Shown here: in pieces, positions 29,001 to 38,700 of the stretch | How positions within the stretch are numbered: the first letter of the stretch is position 1 | How the letters are laid out: each line of letters starts with the position of its first letter | NCBI GenBank assembly: GCA_965201085.1 | Contig: CBDAVS010000025.1 | Location: 868,001 to 932,000 of the forward strand | Source: JAPOUP01 sp965201085 | Lineage (GTDB): Bacteria > Pseudomonadota > Alphaproteobacteria > Rhodobacterales > Rhodobacteraceae | DNA length: 64,000 bases | Reading direction: 5' to 3' | The notes under the pieces: model-generated | Told to the model about the DNA's origin: nothing | What the model saw: only the letters and a program-made list of their open reading frames with translations | Database searches by the model: none | Program-made: the position numbers and the translations under genes

Positions 29001-31307
29001 GCCATCGTCACCATCGGGATGTTTGGGTCTCAGGGGTGGCTCCGCCAAAGTGTAGTCATATGCCGTGTCTGCTGCCGCGAGCAGTATGGGACCGTCGGTT
29101 CCCAATCCGATACAGACTTCGGGGTAGAAATCCGAAGCCAGTTCGTGCTGCACCTGACTGAACCAGAGATCGGCTCCCGTAATGTCATTCTCGTTCGCAT
29201 CGAGCACTTTCCTGACATTGTCGGCGGTCTGCCGTGCCTTGACGCCGATCTCGGCCAGCCGTAACGGGTGCCATGGAGTGATGATTGCGGCGGGCGCTCC
29301 CGCCCCGACATTCGCGATACCCAGTCGCAGGACCGTCTTCCAGAGTTTCTGTCTAGCTCGGTCATTGTTTGCCCGCTCCAGAAGACACTTAAGAAGCTCG
29401 GTGAAAGCAGCTGCCTGTGTGATGATCGCATCACTTGCGAGTCCGTCACCGCCCACCATCCATGCGCGTATCGCTTCGGTGTAACCACGTTGAAATGCGT
29501 CGAATCTACCGCGGATCTCCGCGGCGGCCATTGAGTCTATGACCGTGTTCAGTTCCTCCAGAGCGGACAGGAACGCACCGCTCAGGTCGCCGTTCCTGCT
29601 ATTTGGTTCGACAAGCTTGCCATCTTTTTTATATGTGACGCCGCGGATCGTGTTTACATCATCCATTGCGATGCGTTGGATGCTTCCCTTCACGCTGACG
29701 CTCTGCCTAGCGATATCCGCCGTTGGCAGAAGCGCGTGTTCACTCTTGAGGTTGGCGACATTGATGAGGTCATCTGGCAGGGAGGTCGCGATGGCGTCGA
29801 CGGGCATCTCCCAATGGAATATCAGCTTCGAATTCGCCCCTTTCGGATCGAGGGTTACTTCGAACTTGATCGATCTTGCGTTCTTCGACTTGGATGTCAC
29901 CTTTGCCAGTTCTTGGCCCGCCTCCGGAAAGTAGAAATCCTCCAGCCGTCCGAAGTCCAGTGATACACTTTTGCCGAGAAGTTTGCCGATGCCCCGGTAG
30001 CGAAATGCGAAGTAGCGCGCGGTTCGCGGGTTCTTGTCGCGCCAGAAGCTCTTTTTGTCGGCGCCGGGAATGCGGACGGTGATTTTTCTCTCGGCGATCT
30101 CGTCATCGGCGGTGCGCCTACGAAGCGCACCGATCGTGTCTATCAGCCCCACAAGAAAATCTCCGTAGGACTTCGGGTTGCTGTAAATGTATTTTTCCCA
30201 AGCGCCCGACAGCTTCCTGTCCCGCGAGATGTGCTCCCGGTATGACTCGTAAAAATCATGCAGGTCATCGGAGGGATTCTTGGGGAATTTACCCGAGAGC
30301 AGGTCCCGCTGATCTTCGTCGAGATGTCCGCCGAATTCATCCTGGAAAAATCTGAGCGTCCTCTCGGCAAGCGTGCGAGGAGCGCTTCTGGCAACGCCTT
30401 CGAACAGGTCGGACACTCTCCGCCAGTCAAGATCTGCGAACGCTTTCTGGCTTTCGGACCAGCCGTCGAGCCGCACGTCGGAGTCGATGAACCTCTCGAT
30501 GATGGAACGTTCCGTATGGTTCAGCCTGTACTTGAATTTCTTCAGGTTGTCTCTCAGTTTTTCCTGGGGGATGGGATCCCCGCCGTCGGTTTCCCGCACG
30601 AGAAACGGGCGTATTCGACCAAGCAGTCGCCGGAATACCATGTTCCATTGCGCCGGTGTGTTCCGTTTGTTCTCCGGAATTCCATCGAAGCGGCCCGCGT
30701 TCCGCGGTAGGTGTAGGCACGGCAGGGCGTTGTCGACCGCCTTCGGAAGCGGCAGACCACGGTAGATGGTGCCATAGGAAATCGCGATGACAAAATCCGC
30801 AAATGTCTCGATCGTTCGTGCCGCATGCGTGAGGTTGGCCGATTCCAACGCCGCCCTGAGATGGCCCTGTCTGGTCGGATCGATATGTGCTGCCGTCAGA
30901 CCCGCCTTTTCGATCCAGGCGCTGTAACGGGCGCGCAGCGTGTCCGTCTCGATCTTCGTGATCTTCTCAACGCTCTTGTCGTTCCGCTGCAGTTCTTCCT
31001 GCGTCGCGGTGAAGAGAACGGCCCTCTTGTTAGAAGGGATGCGGCAGTGCCGCCAGTGTGTGATCGACTGGTCGTCCCTCACCTCATCGGGAAGGTCACC
31101 GTCAGGATCGAATACGGATGCGATCCGAACCGCCACCGAAGCGTTCGCTGCCGTGTCCGCGAGTACGGCCGCCGCTATGGAGCGAACGAGGGAAGGTTCG
31201 AGGCCGAGCATGCAGTAACGAAGCGTACCCTCAGGCTCTTGCTCGATCAGTTCATTGATGAAATCAAGGGCGACCGTTCCTATCAGATCATTTCTCGTCA
31301 TGATCAC
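26001..31307 (-). CDS. sspH: PT-dependent restriction protein SspH (DptH/DndH-like ATPase)
   Basis: The 1768-residue protein has a C-terminal FtsK/HerA-type ATPase domain. Walker A is GETGSGKGV at about 1535 (a glycine replaces the usual Ser/Thr). Walker B is RIWLFHDEFADW, with the acidic pair at about 1641-1642, followed by LVLVTQRPDRDALP. The long N-terminal part has no motif I can name but fits DptH-type proteins in length. SspF, SspG and SspH together attack DNA lacking phosphorothioate and block phage replication; this is known for the family and not shown here. Its start overlaps the sspG stop by 4 nt. It is the last gene of the operon, and an IS66 element lies beyond it. Confidence 0.85.
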   Translation of the reverse strand: MIMTRNDLIGTVALDFINELIEQEPEGTLRYCMLGLEPSLVRSIAAAVLADTAANASVAVRIASVFDPDGDLPDEVRDDQSITHWRHCRIPSNKRAVLFTATQEELQRNDKSVEKITKIETDTLRARYSAWIEKAGLTAAHIDPTRQGHLRAALESANLTHAARTIETFADFVIAISYGTIYRGLPLPKAVDNALPCLHLPRNAGRFDGIPENKRNTPAQWNMVFRRLLGRIRPFLVRETDGGDPIPQEKLRDNLKKFKYRLNHTERSIIERFIDSDVRLDGWSESQKAFADLDWRRVSDLFEGVARSAPRTLAERTLRFFQDEFGGHLDEDQRDLLSGKFPKNPSDDLHDFYESYREHISRDRKLSGAWEKYIYSNPKSYGDFLVGLIDTIGALRRRTADDEIAERKITVRIPGADKKSFWRDKNPRTARYFAFRYRGIGKLLGKSVSLDFGRLEDFYFPEAGQELAKVTSKSKNARSIKFEVTLDPKGANSKLIFHWEMPVDAIATSLPDDLINVANLKSEHALLPTADIARQSVSVKGSIQRIAMDDVNTIRGVTYKKDGKLVEPNSRNGDLSGAFLSALEELNTVIDSMAAAEIRGRFDAFQRGYTEAIRAWMVGGDGLASDAIITQAAAFTELLKCLLERANNDRARQKLWKTVLRLGIANVGAGAPAAIITPWHPLRLAEIGVKARQTADNVRKVLDANENDITGADLWFSQVQHELASDFYPEVCIGLGTDGPILLAAADTAYDYTLAEPPLRPKHPDGDDGRDIDPQAAAKAFGTAGERYLKLLPHERSNFSVVLYNAESKALPGALADELSDKVQQENELQCDLFLTHSDPLSMRRIYEQQNASFGYESGSVMASEAARDFLSRMRVGFRDADAVNDDGGARAVDLVVLQDVIARNAKLVWKQAPVNRNPDMKGHVPVRWSRRRPIGRADNATSVYLSSPSQTREGQIYLNAIHIFLNGDNSHQGDVVPAREISFSDGAIADVFSRTHRIGEWVVNYDHLVDRRLLMNNGINVIQHIHDRKTDRNTVVSTTSEPRVLAALLRERLDSVDPKIRDGDNDVIKKFIDQANSISGRIVMRAARYGHYAQELLGVVLSMQEIRSSLGGDDLPIGWYFLDDFASWFGQREEQIADIMALAPRIEDGKPVLKVVISEAKYVGSAGYKAQATKSAKQLVETVMRVSRALDPDHGRIDRDIWLHRLGDFMIERMEPFDDPGRLNGWKLHRWSDEVRRNNVPVQLVGVSHVFVHDNLQKVDASGPEPLRGISHCQQCIFDRPLVADALRRFASHADAGDGPPTSGRAAWEGALVSSVKVAQDDEPKETGAGKPNREAGETGEKHTSSESDKANEIDTEKATQVAEVSCDWLPSPELNRWVSAGRISEEDDRETKGWLGGTVTSLQRALRGYGMSAELVGQRLTPNAALVRFRGSDDLTVPKVEKRRQELLTSHAIDVINVIAAPMEVVIMVARPNRTVLRLSDLWRQRRIQTSEQASNTSLLLGAREADGELLYLNVGDGFGGLQPHGPHTLIAGETGSGKGVLVQCLLLDICATNSPSHARIQMIDPKAGIDFPWLRRMPHLDGDLITDRDEGVAALEALVDEMERRNRLLAGAYVYKLSQYNRKVEPDRRLPRIWLFHDEFADWMMIKEYRETVETSVNRLGVKARAAGINLVLVTQRPDRDALPMQLRANLSNRLVLKVADKKNSELVMDEAGAERLLGRGHLAAKLSGEGRIILAQVPFIDEDEILEVAELIALAWRKPGATAC

Positions 31308-32809
31308 CTCCCGAACGGGTTTTCGACATAGGCGCAGTCATCCGACAGGCGCCGGAGCAGTCCAAGCGTTCGCAGCCTGTGCTCAAGGCGCTGGGTGTTC
31401 TGCATGAACGCGTTCTGGTCGGTCGGCAGGTGGCCGAAGGCACGCTCGGCCTCCCGCGCGCCGATCACGAGACGGAAGCGGTCATAGAGTTTCGCGAGGA
31501 ACCGGTGATACTCCTCACGTCCCTCGTCGACGGTGCACATCACCAGCGCTTTCAGGAGCGGGTCGTCAGGCGAATACCATGTGCCGATGCCACGACGGGA
31601 TGCCACCAACCCGATCTGCCGCGCCCATTCCATATGGACTAACGCGACATGCTGCCTGTGTCGCCTTTCGGCGTCGATGCGCAGGTTTTCCAGGATTGCG
31701 TCAGGATCGCCGGAGGGAGGTCCATCGTCCGGATCCCATTCAAAACGCTCCGCCAGAAATTCGCGCGCCGCATCCGCGTGCGCGTGCGCCTCCAGCGCTT
31801 GCCTCCACCGCGCATCATCCTTCGCGGAAAGCACATGGGCGCGAACGGCCCGCGTCGACAGCATCCGGTTCGCGCCCAAGTTTTCAGCCGAAAGATCGAA
31901 CATCGTCGTCTTCTTTGGAGACGCGATTTCCAGCACTAATTTCGGCTCGCCCGTGTCGCCGGTCTCCTCGTTGCCTCTCCGAAGCATGTAGAGAAGCATG
32001 TGAAGCGCCGAGAGCCGCATGAGCGGGTCGAACAGGGATTCACCGGGAAGGCTGAGTTTGAGCAGTTTCCTCCAGGTCTCGGCGAGCGCCGCGTATTCCA
32101 CGTGATTGGCGTAGGGGAGATATCCGATCGTGCTGGAAACGGAGTTCGTGTCCACCTTGAAGCCGTCAGGCAGGAGCGCACCGACGACACGGTTCCAGGT
32201 TTCGTCCTTTCGCAGAAGCTTCCGGGAGATCTCCTCCGCGATTTCGCTGCCGGCGCCGCTGCGGTTCAGCATCAGGTAGAGCAGTTCCCCGCTGCGGGCG
32301 AAAAAACGGCGGTCGGCGCTGCCGTTCACGTTCGCCGGCAGGTCAGCGTAGAGACAGTCAGGACCATATGGAAACAGAAACCGCGAACTCCAACGCCGCT
32401 GCCGGTGAGGCTCGATGCCTGTCGTCTGGAAAAACTCAATCACGCGGGCAAACCGGGTGAAGTCGCCACGAAACCGATCCTTCAGATAGCTGAAATCATC
32501 GTCCGCGTCGAAGGCATTCAGCCATGCAGCCCAAGTCTCCGCGTGCTGGACATGTGGATTGTTGAATATAAGCTGCCTCAGCGGGATCAGTCTTGGGATG
32601 TAGTACGTGAATTTCTCATGCGCACCGTCTTGAACGGCCTCATTGAGAGCGCATCCCTCGGAATGACGGGACCGAAAGATCGCGAGGAACTCCAGAAAGA
32701 CTAGCCACGGCGTCTGGTCGTTGTACAGACGATGCCCCCAAATCGCCTCGTCGACCCAAAACTTTACGTCCTTCCTGAATTTCACCGGCGCTTCCAGACG
32801 TGAGCTCAT
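31304..32809 (-). CDS. sspG: PT-dependent restriction protein SspG (DptG-like)
   Basis: The 501-residue soluble protein has no recognisable catalytic motif. It is assigned by position between the SspF ATPase and the SspH FtsK-like protein, with 4-nt overlaps on both sides, and by its size, which matches DptG. It starts MSSRLEAPVKFRKDVKFWVD. Blocks such as FRSRHSEGCALNEAV and YVENPFGR look like those of DptG proteins. It presumably forms the restriction complex with SspF and SspH. The frame is intact. Confidence 0.78.
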   Translation of the reverse strand: MSSRLEAPVKFRKDVKFWVDEAIWGHRLYNDQTPWLVFLEFLAIFRSRHSEGCALNEAVQDGAHEKFTYYIPRLIPLRQLIFNNPHVQHAETWAAWLNAFDADDDFSYLKDRFRGDFTRFARVIEFFQTTGIEPHRQRRWSSRFLFPYGPDCLYADLPANVNGSADRRFFARSGELLYLMLNRSGAGSEIAEEISRKLLRKDETWNRVVGALLPDGFKVDTNSVSSTIGYLPYANHVEYAALAETWRKLLKLSLPGESLFDPLMRLSALHMLLYMLRRGNEETGDTGEPKLVLEIASPKKTTMFDLSAENLGANRMLSTRAVRAHVLSAKDDARWRQALEAHAHADAAREFLAERFEWDPDDGPPSGDPDAILENLRIDAERRHRQHVALVHMEWARQIGLVASRRGIGTWYSPDDPLLKALVMCTVDEGREEYHRFLAKLYDRFRLVIGAREAERAFGHLPTDQNAFMQNTQRLEHRLRTLGLLRRLSDDCAYVENPFGR

Positions 32810-34638
32810 TGGCCCACCCCGATCCGGATTTTATCAGTCCGTGGACGCCCGCTTTCGTCGACTGTCAGTGCCTGAAGGTTGATTTCGCCGGTTGACGCAT
32901 CTTCATCGAAGATCCCGTCAAGCCTGCTGATTAGACGGAGCTTGAAATCCAGAAAGTCCTCATGGCACTGGCGTGAGAAGCTTGCGGGCAGACTCCCCTT
33001 CGCGACACGCACTAGATACTCGAAATGCGTCAGCTGGAGATTCAGGCTATCCACGGCCCCGGTTTCCGAGCCGTCGGGATCAGTGACACGAAGGCATGGC
33101 GTCGACTGGTCCGCGGCGAGCGTGAAGTGGAGGTACGGAACGCGACGCTGTGGTTTCGTATGCAGTTCGTAATTCAGCAGTGATGCAATCCTGCCACGTC
33201 CGTCACCACCCGAACGGGCGAGATAGAGCTGCGTTCCGTCTTCGATCATCATGCCGCAGAAAGTCCGGTTGAGACCCTTTACGAGCAGTTCGGCTGTCTG
33301 CGAGACCTCGCCGCCGTCCATAAGACCCGAGACGAACTCCAGGAAGAGCCCCGACTCTTGGTAGACAGTGAGCTGCCACGGATCGAAACTGCTGTCGTAC
33401 GGCAGTGAGAAAAACAGGCGCTGTCGCTGCCGACCGAGCGCGCGCAGGAATTCGTCCATGTCCTTGCGTTCCCCTTCGAGGTAGTCCAGCAGGTACTGTT
33501 TGTAAGCCGACTCGCCATAATGGTTGTCTCCGGCAACGAACTTCTTGTAGTGATCGGACTCCTCATACTTTCCGTAGATCAACAGGTTATCGAATCTGTT
33601 ATCCGTTTGGCGCCCGATTCCAAACCCTTCCAGCGTGGTGAAGACTTGATATTGCTGTCTTTTCCGTTCAGGTAGGTTCATGCCGAATGCGTTGACGTAG
33701 GGATTCGTCAGTCGATGGTCCTGCTTTTTGGCACGGATTTTCGCCGTATGGCATGTCAGAAGAATACGGCTGCTCTGTCGGTCGCCGAGAAGGATGTTTA
33801 CCCCTAGCAGGAGAAGATCGCGGATCGGGAAATGCATCCGGTTTGCGCGGGCTAGTTTCATCAGTTCGCAAAGCCGTGTCCTGAACATCGAGCCGTCAGC
33901 GCCGCCGCGTAAACGCTCCCGATTGATACGGATGGGGCAGTTTGAGGTTCCGTCCGCGTTCAGAAGCTCACAGCCCTGACACTGGGACCATTGCGGGTGT
34001 TCAGCTATCTGTTCCACGATTTCCTTGAAATGGGCCGATGCGTCCAGACAGCTGAGATTGTAGAGGTCAAGCAACAGTGCATCGTCAACTGACCGTTCCT
34101 CGACCAGCATGCTCTCGACTTTCCTGAAAACCGAATGCGCCTCCCTGCCCTGCGTATCAGACCAGTCCCTCCATGACGCGAGAAGCTGTCCGTCGTTGGC
34201 GGCGACGAGATACACCTCATTCCGGGTTTCGCCCGTGACCGCCCGCGCCAGGTTTGCTATCGTTTCGCTCTTCTCGACCTGCGTCAGTTCGCTCAGGTCC
34301 TTGACGATGACCATCGTCCTGCCCGCCGCCGGAAGCCGGAGTCTTGCGGTTTTCTCACCGGCCTTCCATTCTTCCGGATCACCCCCCAATTCTTCCCAGA
34401 CACGACGGCAGTGATAGGTCTTGCCGTCGCCCGCCGTCCCCGTCAGGATCACGTTTCGCGGGTTTGCCGACTCGAAGTTGCTTTTCACCTGATCGAGACG
34501 CGCTGGCTTGATATGAACCGGAGGATCGATCGCGTGACGCTCGATCTCGGACTGGATAAGCTCGTCGTACATGTTGTCACTTGCGGGAATCGGGCCGTAG
34601 TGCCGCAGGAAGGATATGAGACCGTTGCTATGGGCCAT
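32806..34638 (-). CDS. sspF: PT-dependent restriction protein SspF (DptF-like NTPase)
   Basis: The 610-residue P-loop protein has Walker A GTAGDGKT at residues 67-74 within NVILTGTAGDGKTYHC. This is the glycine-aspartate variant typical of DptF. TMVIVKDLSELTQ follows, in the position expected for Walker B, and then MVLVAA-like strands. A cysteine cluster (QCQGCELLNADGTSNCPIRI) may bind zinc. The start ATG 34638 lies two bases after the stop of a small frame (34641-34838), and the end overlaps sspG by 4 nt. It is expected to act with SspG and SspH against DNA without phosphorothioate. Confidence 0.85.
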   Translation of the reverse strand: MAHSNGLISFLRHYGPIPASDNMYDELIQSEIERHAIDPPVHIKPARLDQVKSNFESANPRNVILTGTAGDGKTYHCRRVWEELGGDPEEWKAGEKTARLRLPAAGRTMVIVKDLSELTQVEKSETIANLARAVTGETRNEVYLVAANDGQLLASWRDWSDTQGREAHSVFRKVESMLVEERSVDDALLLDLYNLSCLDASAHFKEIVEQIAEHPQWSQCQGCELLNADGTSNCPIRINRERLRGGADGSMFRTRLCELMKLARANRMHFPIRDLLLLGVNILLGDRQSSRILLTCHTAKIRAKKQDHRLTNPYVNAFGMNLPERKRQQYQVFTTLEGFGIGRQTDNRFDNLLIYGKYEESDHYKKFVAGDNHYGESAYKQYLLDYLEGERKDMDEFLRALGRQRQRLFFSLPYDSSFDPWQLTVYQESGLFLEFVSGLMDGGEVSQTAELLVKGLNRTFCGMMIEDGTQLYLARSGGDGRGRIASLLNYELHTKPQRRVPYLHFTLAADQSTPCLRVTDPDGSETGAVDSLNLQLTHFEYLVRVAKGSLPASFSRQCHEDFLDFKLRLISRLDGIFDEDASTGEINLQALTVDESGRPRTDKIRIGVGQ

Positions 34639-34640
34639 GG

Positions 34641-34893
34641 CTATTCAGGGTCCTCCCGCTTCATAGGGGAAACCGCGGGGACAGCGTCCTTCCCGAGGTG
34701 TGATGGTGCAAGGCGGCTGACTTCATTATCCATTCGACCCTCCTCCGCGGAGCGCCCCGAACACCGCCGCGCGAGGTCGTCCTGCGTCTGGCCACTCAGG
34801 AGCCGGGGGCTGTAGGCACATGCCGGCCGCGACTTCATGGAACCCGCCAGCCTTCTCTTTCGGCGCGGGCGGCGGATACCTGACAGTCATCAT
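34641..34893 (-). other. sspD-sspF junction with two small frames and an IS5-derived scar
   Basis: Two overlapping frames fill this gap. One starts at ATG 34893, overlapping the sspD stop by 4 nt (MMTVRYPPPAPKEKAGGFHE, 55 residues, ending at 34726). The other starts at 34838 and ends at 34641 (65 residues, ending SPMKREDPE), 2 nt before sspF. Both run through bases 34743-34778, which are identical to 21546-21581 of the intact IS5 transposase gene, in the same orientation. The tail of one or both products is therefore transposase-derived sequence. I cannot assign a function. A disrupted original gene is plausible. Confidence 0.5.
34743..34778. repeat. 36-bp exact match to the IS5 transposase gene
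   Basis: The bases are identical to 21546-21581, internal to the intact IS5-family transposase, and not to the element ends. The corresponding part of the decayed copy at 10576-11565 is clearly different. The length and perfect identity make chance unlikely. Confidence 0.85.
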
Positions 34894-35760
34894 TTGTGGC
34901 AGACGATACATGATGCGGCGACTTCTGAAACGCCGTATATTTCGTCGATCTCGATGTCTTCGAGGTCTGCCCTGAGCGGATTCTTCGGTCTCCGCGCCCG
35001 TTCCCGGGCGAGACGGGCCTCATAGTCAGCCTCGATCTCCGCCATTCGTTCGGGCCTTTCGAGGTCCTGAAGGGATTCCCTGTCGCTCCATGTGAACGGC
35101 GAGCCATGATCAAGGGCCGTTTTCTCGTAGGCCTTCGCCTCCTCGAACAGGTCAGGATGATTCCGTTTCAGGCGCACCCATTCGATCTTCTGCTGATAGA
35201 AACAGAAGGTGCATCCGCTCCTCGAGCGCCAGTCATAGTAAGCGGGCAAGCCGAGTCCGGACGCTTCCAGTAAATCAGCCCCTGATGACCCCGGCCCTGT
35301 CGACACCGTGTTCACGGAACGGAAATCTCACGCTGAGATTCGGATCGGTGGCGTTCATACCGTCGCGTTGGGGTTCGTCCGCACGGATCGCGACATAACT
35401 AGTCACCTTCCGTCCGGCTTTAAGGTCAGACGCGACCCACTTCTCGAAGGGCCTCAGCTTGAGTTGACGTGTGCACCATCGGGAACGCGGTGACGGCAGG
35501 AAATTTCCGTATTCCTTCAGCCAGAAATCAAAGTCACGGTCTGGATTTAGATAGAGGATTGGCCTGCCGAGAAACCCTTCGATGCGGTGCAGGTAATCAT
35601 AGACCTCCCTGAGCTCTTTGCCGGTATCCGTGAAGAAATACTCAATGTCGAGATCCGGCCTCGCTTCCCGCATGAACACTGCAAGCGCGGCGCTGTCCCG
35701 TCCGCCGGACAATCCAAGCACATGCCTTTCAGCCATGATGTCATCCGTTGCCGGAACCAT
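34890..35760 (-). pseudogene. sspD: PT modification protein SspD (PAPS-reductase/DndC-like), frameshifted
   Basis: SspD is the ATP-pyrophosphatase/sulfurtransferase of the modification module. It has the PP-loop LGLSGGRDS (SGGRDS at 18-23) and SRWCTRQLKLRPFEKW. After the break come SGLGLPAYYDWRSRSGCTFCF and a final CIVC, so two CxxC pairs could bind an iron-sulfur cluster. I chose ATG 35760 because GGAGGGAGG precedes it, and the start overlaps the end of sspC by 20 nt. The first frame stops after DRAGVIRG. The second resumes at once as ADLLEASGLGL, offset by one base at a run of four C (35279-35282, plus strand). Removing one base restores a normal protein of about 289 residues. Without it, SspD would be truncated before its cysteines. 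Confidence 0.85.
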
Positions 35761-38700
35761 CGGCAATACCTCCCTCCGATTCTTCCTGAGCTAGCAGGCT
35801 TGATCCCAAACGGGCGAGGGCAGCAAGAATGAGATGGGAATTGGAAACCCCACCGTTCAACCCGCTCATCATCCTGTCGGCAAGCGCCTCAACTTCCTCC
35901 TCATCTTCCACACCGACATCGAAGCTCCTCATGATGGTATGGCCACGCTTGCCAGTTCCGATCACAATACCAAGTGCCTGCCGTGTGGGGTCACGGCCCT
36001 TAACCCACGCAAGAACTTCCGCATGACGGAATTTTAACGAAAAGTCGGCAAGGACAATTGCAGCCTGTTCGGGATCCCGGTCAGACCAATCCCTTGGTGG
36101 TTTGTTCACAGCCAGACTGGCGATGGATTCCATATCCTCGATAGAGCCTTCGAACCGGGTCAGGCGCGTCGCGAAGGCATCGAGGCGGAAATCCCCGGAC
36201 AGACCCGAGACCGTCCCGGCCCGCTCGCGCAATCGGGCCAGATCATCGCCCGATCCATGGTCCAGCGATTCAAGCATCCTGCGTTGCAGATCCTGAAGCA
36301 TCTCAGGGTAAGCGTCCTCGATCTCTCGGAGTAAGGTCGAAAGATTCCAGCTGATTTGGGATCTTACATTTCCATCCAGGATCATCGGTAGATCGATAAA
36401 AAGAGCCTGATGTGGATCACTAGCATGCAGTAGCACCTGCCGAACCTTCTTCGCGCGCTCGGACAATTTCTTGGTGCGTCGGGTCCAAGCGGGCTGCGCG
36501 AAGCAGAAGTGGACCATCTCACGAGCGACCGACAGGGCGTCGGGTCGAGGGATTTTTCCTGTCCGTTCGCCTATAACTTTGGCCAAATCCTTCAGATAGC
36601 TTCTACCCTTATGGCTGATGTCAACATGCCGTAGACTGATTTGCCCCGCATCCTGCAAAAGTTTGTCGGCGCATAGATCGTTGATTTCATGCTGGAACAT
36701 ACCGTCAACATAGACCGCTATGGACTTCCGTTGCGACAGGATGAAGGCCATCGTCAGCACCGGCAGGACACCATGACGGACTCCAAACGGAGGACGGGAC
36801 CATATCGCCTGAAGACTAGCTGCGGAAACCGGCTCTTTCGCCGATTCAAGCAGTTCCCTAGCTTTTTTCCATATCGGAACGAAACTCTTCCCGACACCGT
36901 GCCAGCGGTGGGGCACCCTGAAGCCGAATTTGCCGTTTCTATCGCCGTGGAGCCCGGCTTTTTGAAGAACAGTGCTGTAAAGGGCGCGTTCCGCTCTAAA
37001 GCCCTCGATACCGAGATAGGGGCGGTCGGCTCCGTCAACCATCCGGTAAAGCAGCTGCCGGACGGCTGCCTGGATGTTAGCGGACGGCCTTGCACGATTT
37101 ATCATCTCGCTGTGGATGATAGGCGTTTCACAAAAGGCACGGGTCGCGAGATCGGAGACCAGAATAGACAGGGACCGCTCGTCCCCGGATTTATGAAGTT
37201 CTCCATCTATGTACCAGCCAGTTGCGAAAAATGCCTTGCGAAGTTCCTCTTCAAATCGGGTTGATGCGTTCGCCAACCGCTCACGGATTTCCCTGCGGGC
37301 GACTGCGTCACCCTCGAGCTCGGGGCTGTTTCGCCGCACGTCATCGAGAGCGTTCAGTTCGAGACCGAGACCGTGTAACAATCCAGCATTGTCGGGAATC
37401 CCGACTGCTACAGGATAGTCTCCGGCCATACGAGAAGCGTCTTCACAGATCCCGCGGCATCGCCTCCCGGTATCGTCTTCCGAGGGAATGACCAGCAGAA
37501 ATCCACCTTCCGCCCCCCTGTAAGGCCTGAATTCAGCAACGGAGTTTTCACAGTTAGAAAGGGCGGCAATACCTGTATCGAACCATCTCAGCGTACCGGT
37601 TTGGTAATAATGCTCCTTGGCGAGAAGGGGAGGCATCAGGGCAAGCCGTCCAAGCCTTCCATAATCCAGATCGGCGTTCCGCGCCCGGGCGGATTCGACA
37701 GCGAAATTTATGTCGAAGTCACTGCCAGCATGGATCGCCCAAGCGTCGATATGGTTCCGATACACCACGACTGACCAAGCCGAAAGGTCCCTGAGCGCAG
37801 CATCAACCTCGCGCACTTTCGCCGGGCCACTGCAACTTCCGATTACGGAGCGCTCGGCCATGACACCGGAGCCGTTGCGGAAAAGGTCAATAACGGCGAC
37901 CGTTTTCGCGAGCCGGACATGAAGACAGGATCCCTTCGCCTCACACCGTTCGATGGAGTCGACACCCTGTGCCCAGCGATGACCGTCCTGCGAGGCCATT
38001 ATCGCGGGCTCAAGGTTGGCTCGGAGGTAATCCCAGAGACGGTCCGGACCGAACATCTCACCTGACACCGCCTGTGTGTCATTCAGGAATTCCTGAAATC
38101 CAAGCGGCTCCCCGGATCCGAGAAAACCGAAAACACTGCGTTCGTTCTGGGCGAAACCGGAACGCGATACGGGACCGAGCAGCGAAACCGTCACCGGGTG
38201 AAGTGGCCAGCAGGCGTCCAGCCGTGCCGCGAGATCGGGTGGGCTACCCGGACGCCTCGACTTGATCGCTTTGGCGACGGTATCGCCGTACATGCGGCCG
38301 GACCTCAACTCAGGGTCACACTCCACCGCATTGCCGATCAGGTCAATGACTTCGTCGACAGCAGTGACAATCGGAATGTCGACGAACCGGCCCTGTATCT
38401 TCGCCCACTCGTTTCGCGTTGCCCGCCCATGACGATCAGCGTAACGCTCGAATGACTGGTGTAGGATGCCGATAACGATGAGCCTACCCTCGCATCGGTT
38501 CGCTGCTTCCGCCAGTTCCTGGAAGAAATGAATGTCATTGCCAGCGCTCTCCAAGAACTTGCCCATTTCGTCGATGATCAGCAGGACACCACCCGTCGCA
38601 CGGATTCCCGCTTCGTCTTCCAACCTGCCGAGCACATCCCGTCCAGACGGATCAGTCCTGCGCCTGTTCGTCCGGGCACGTCCCGGCTCCGCTGAGATAG

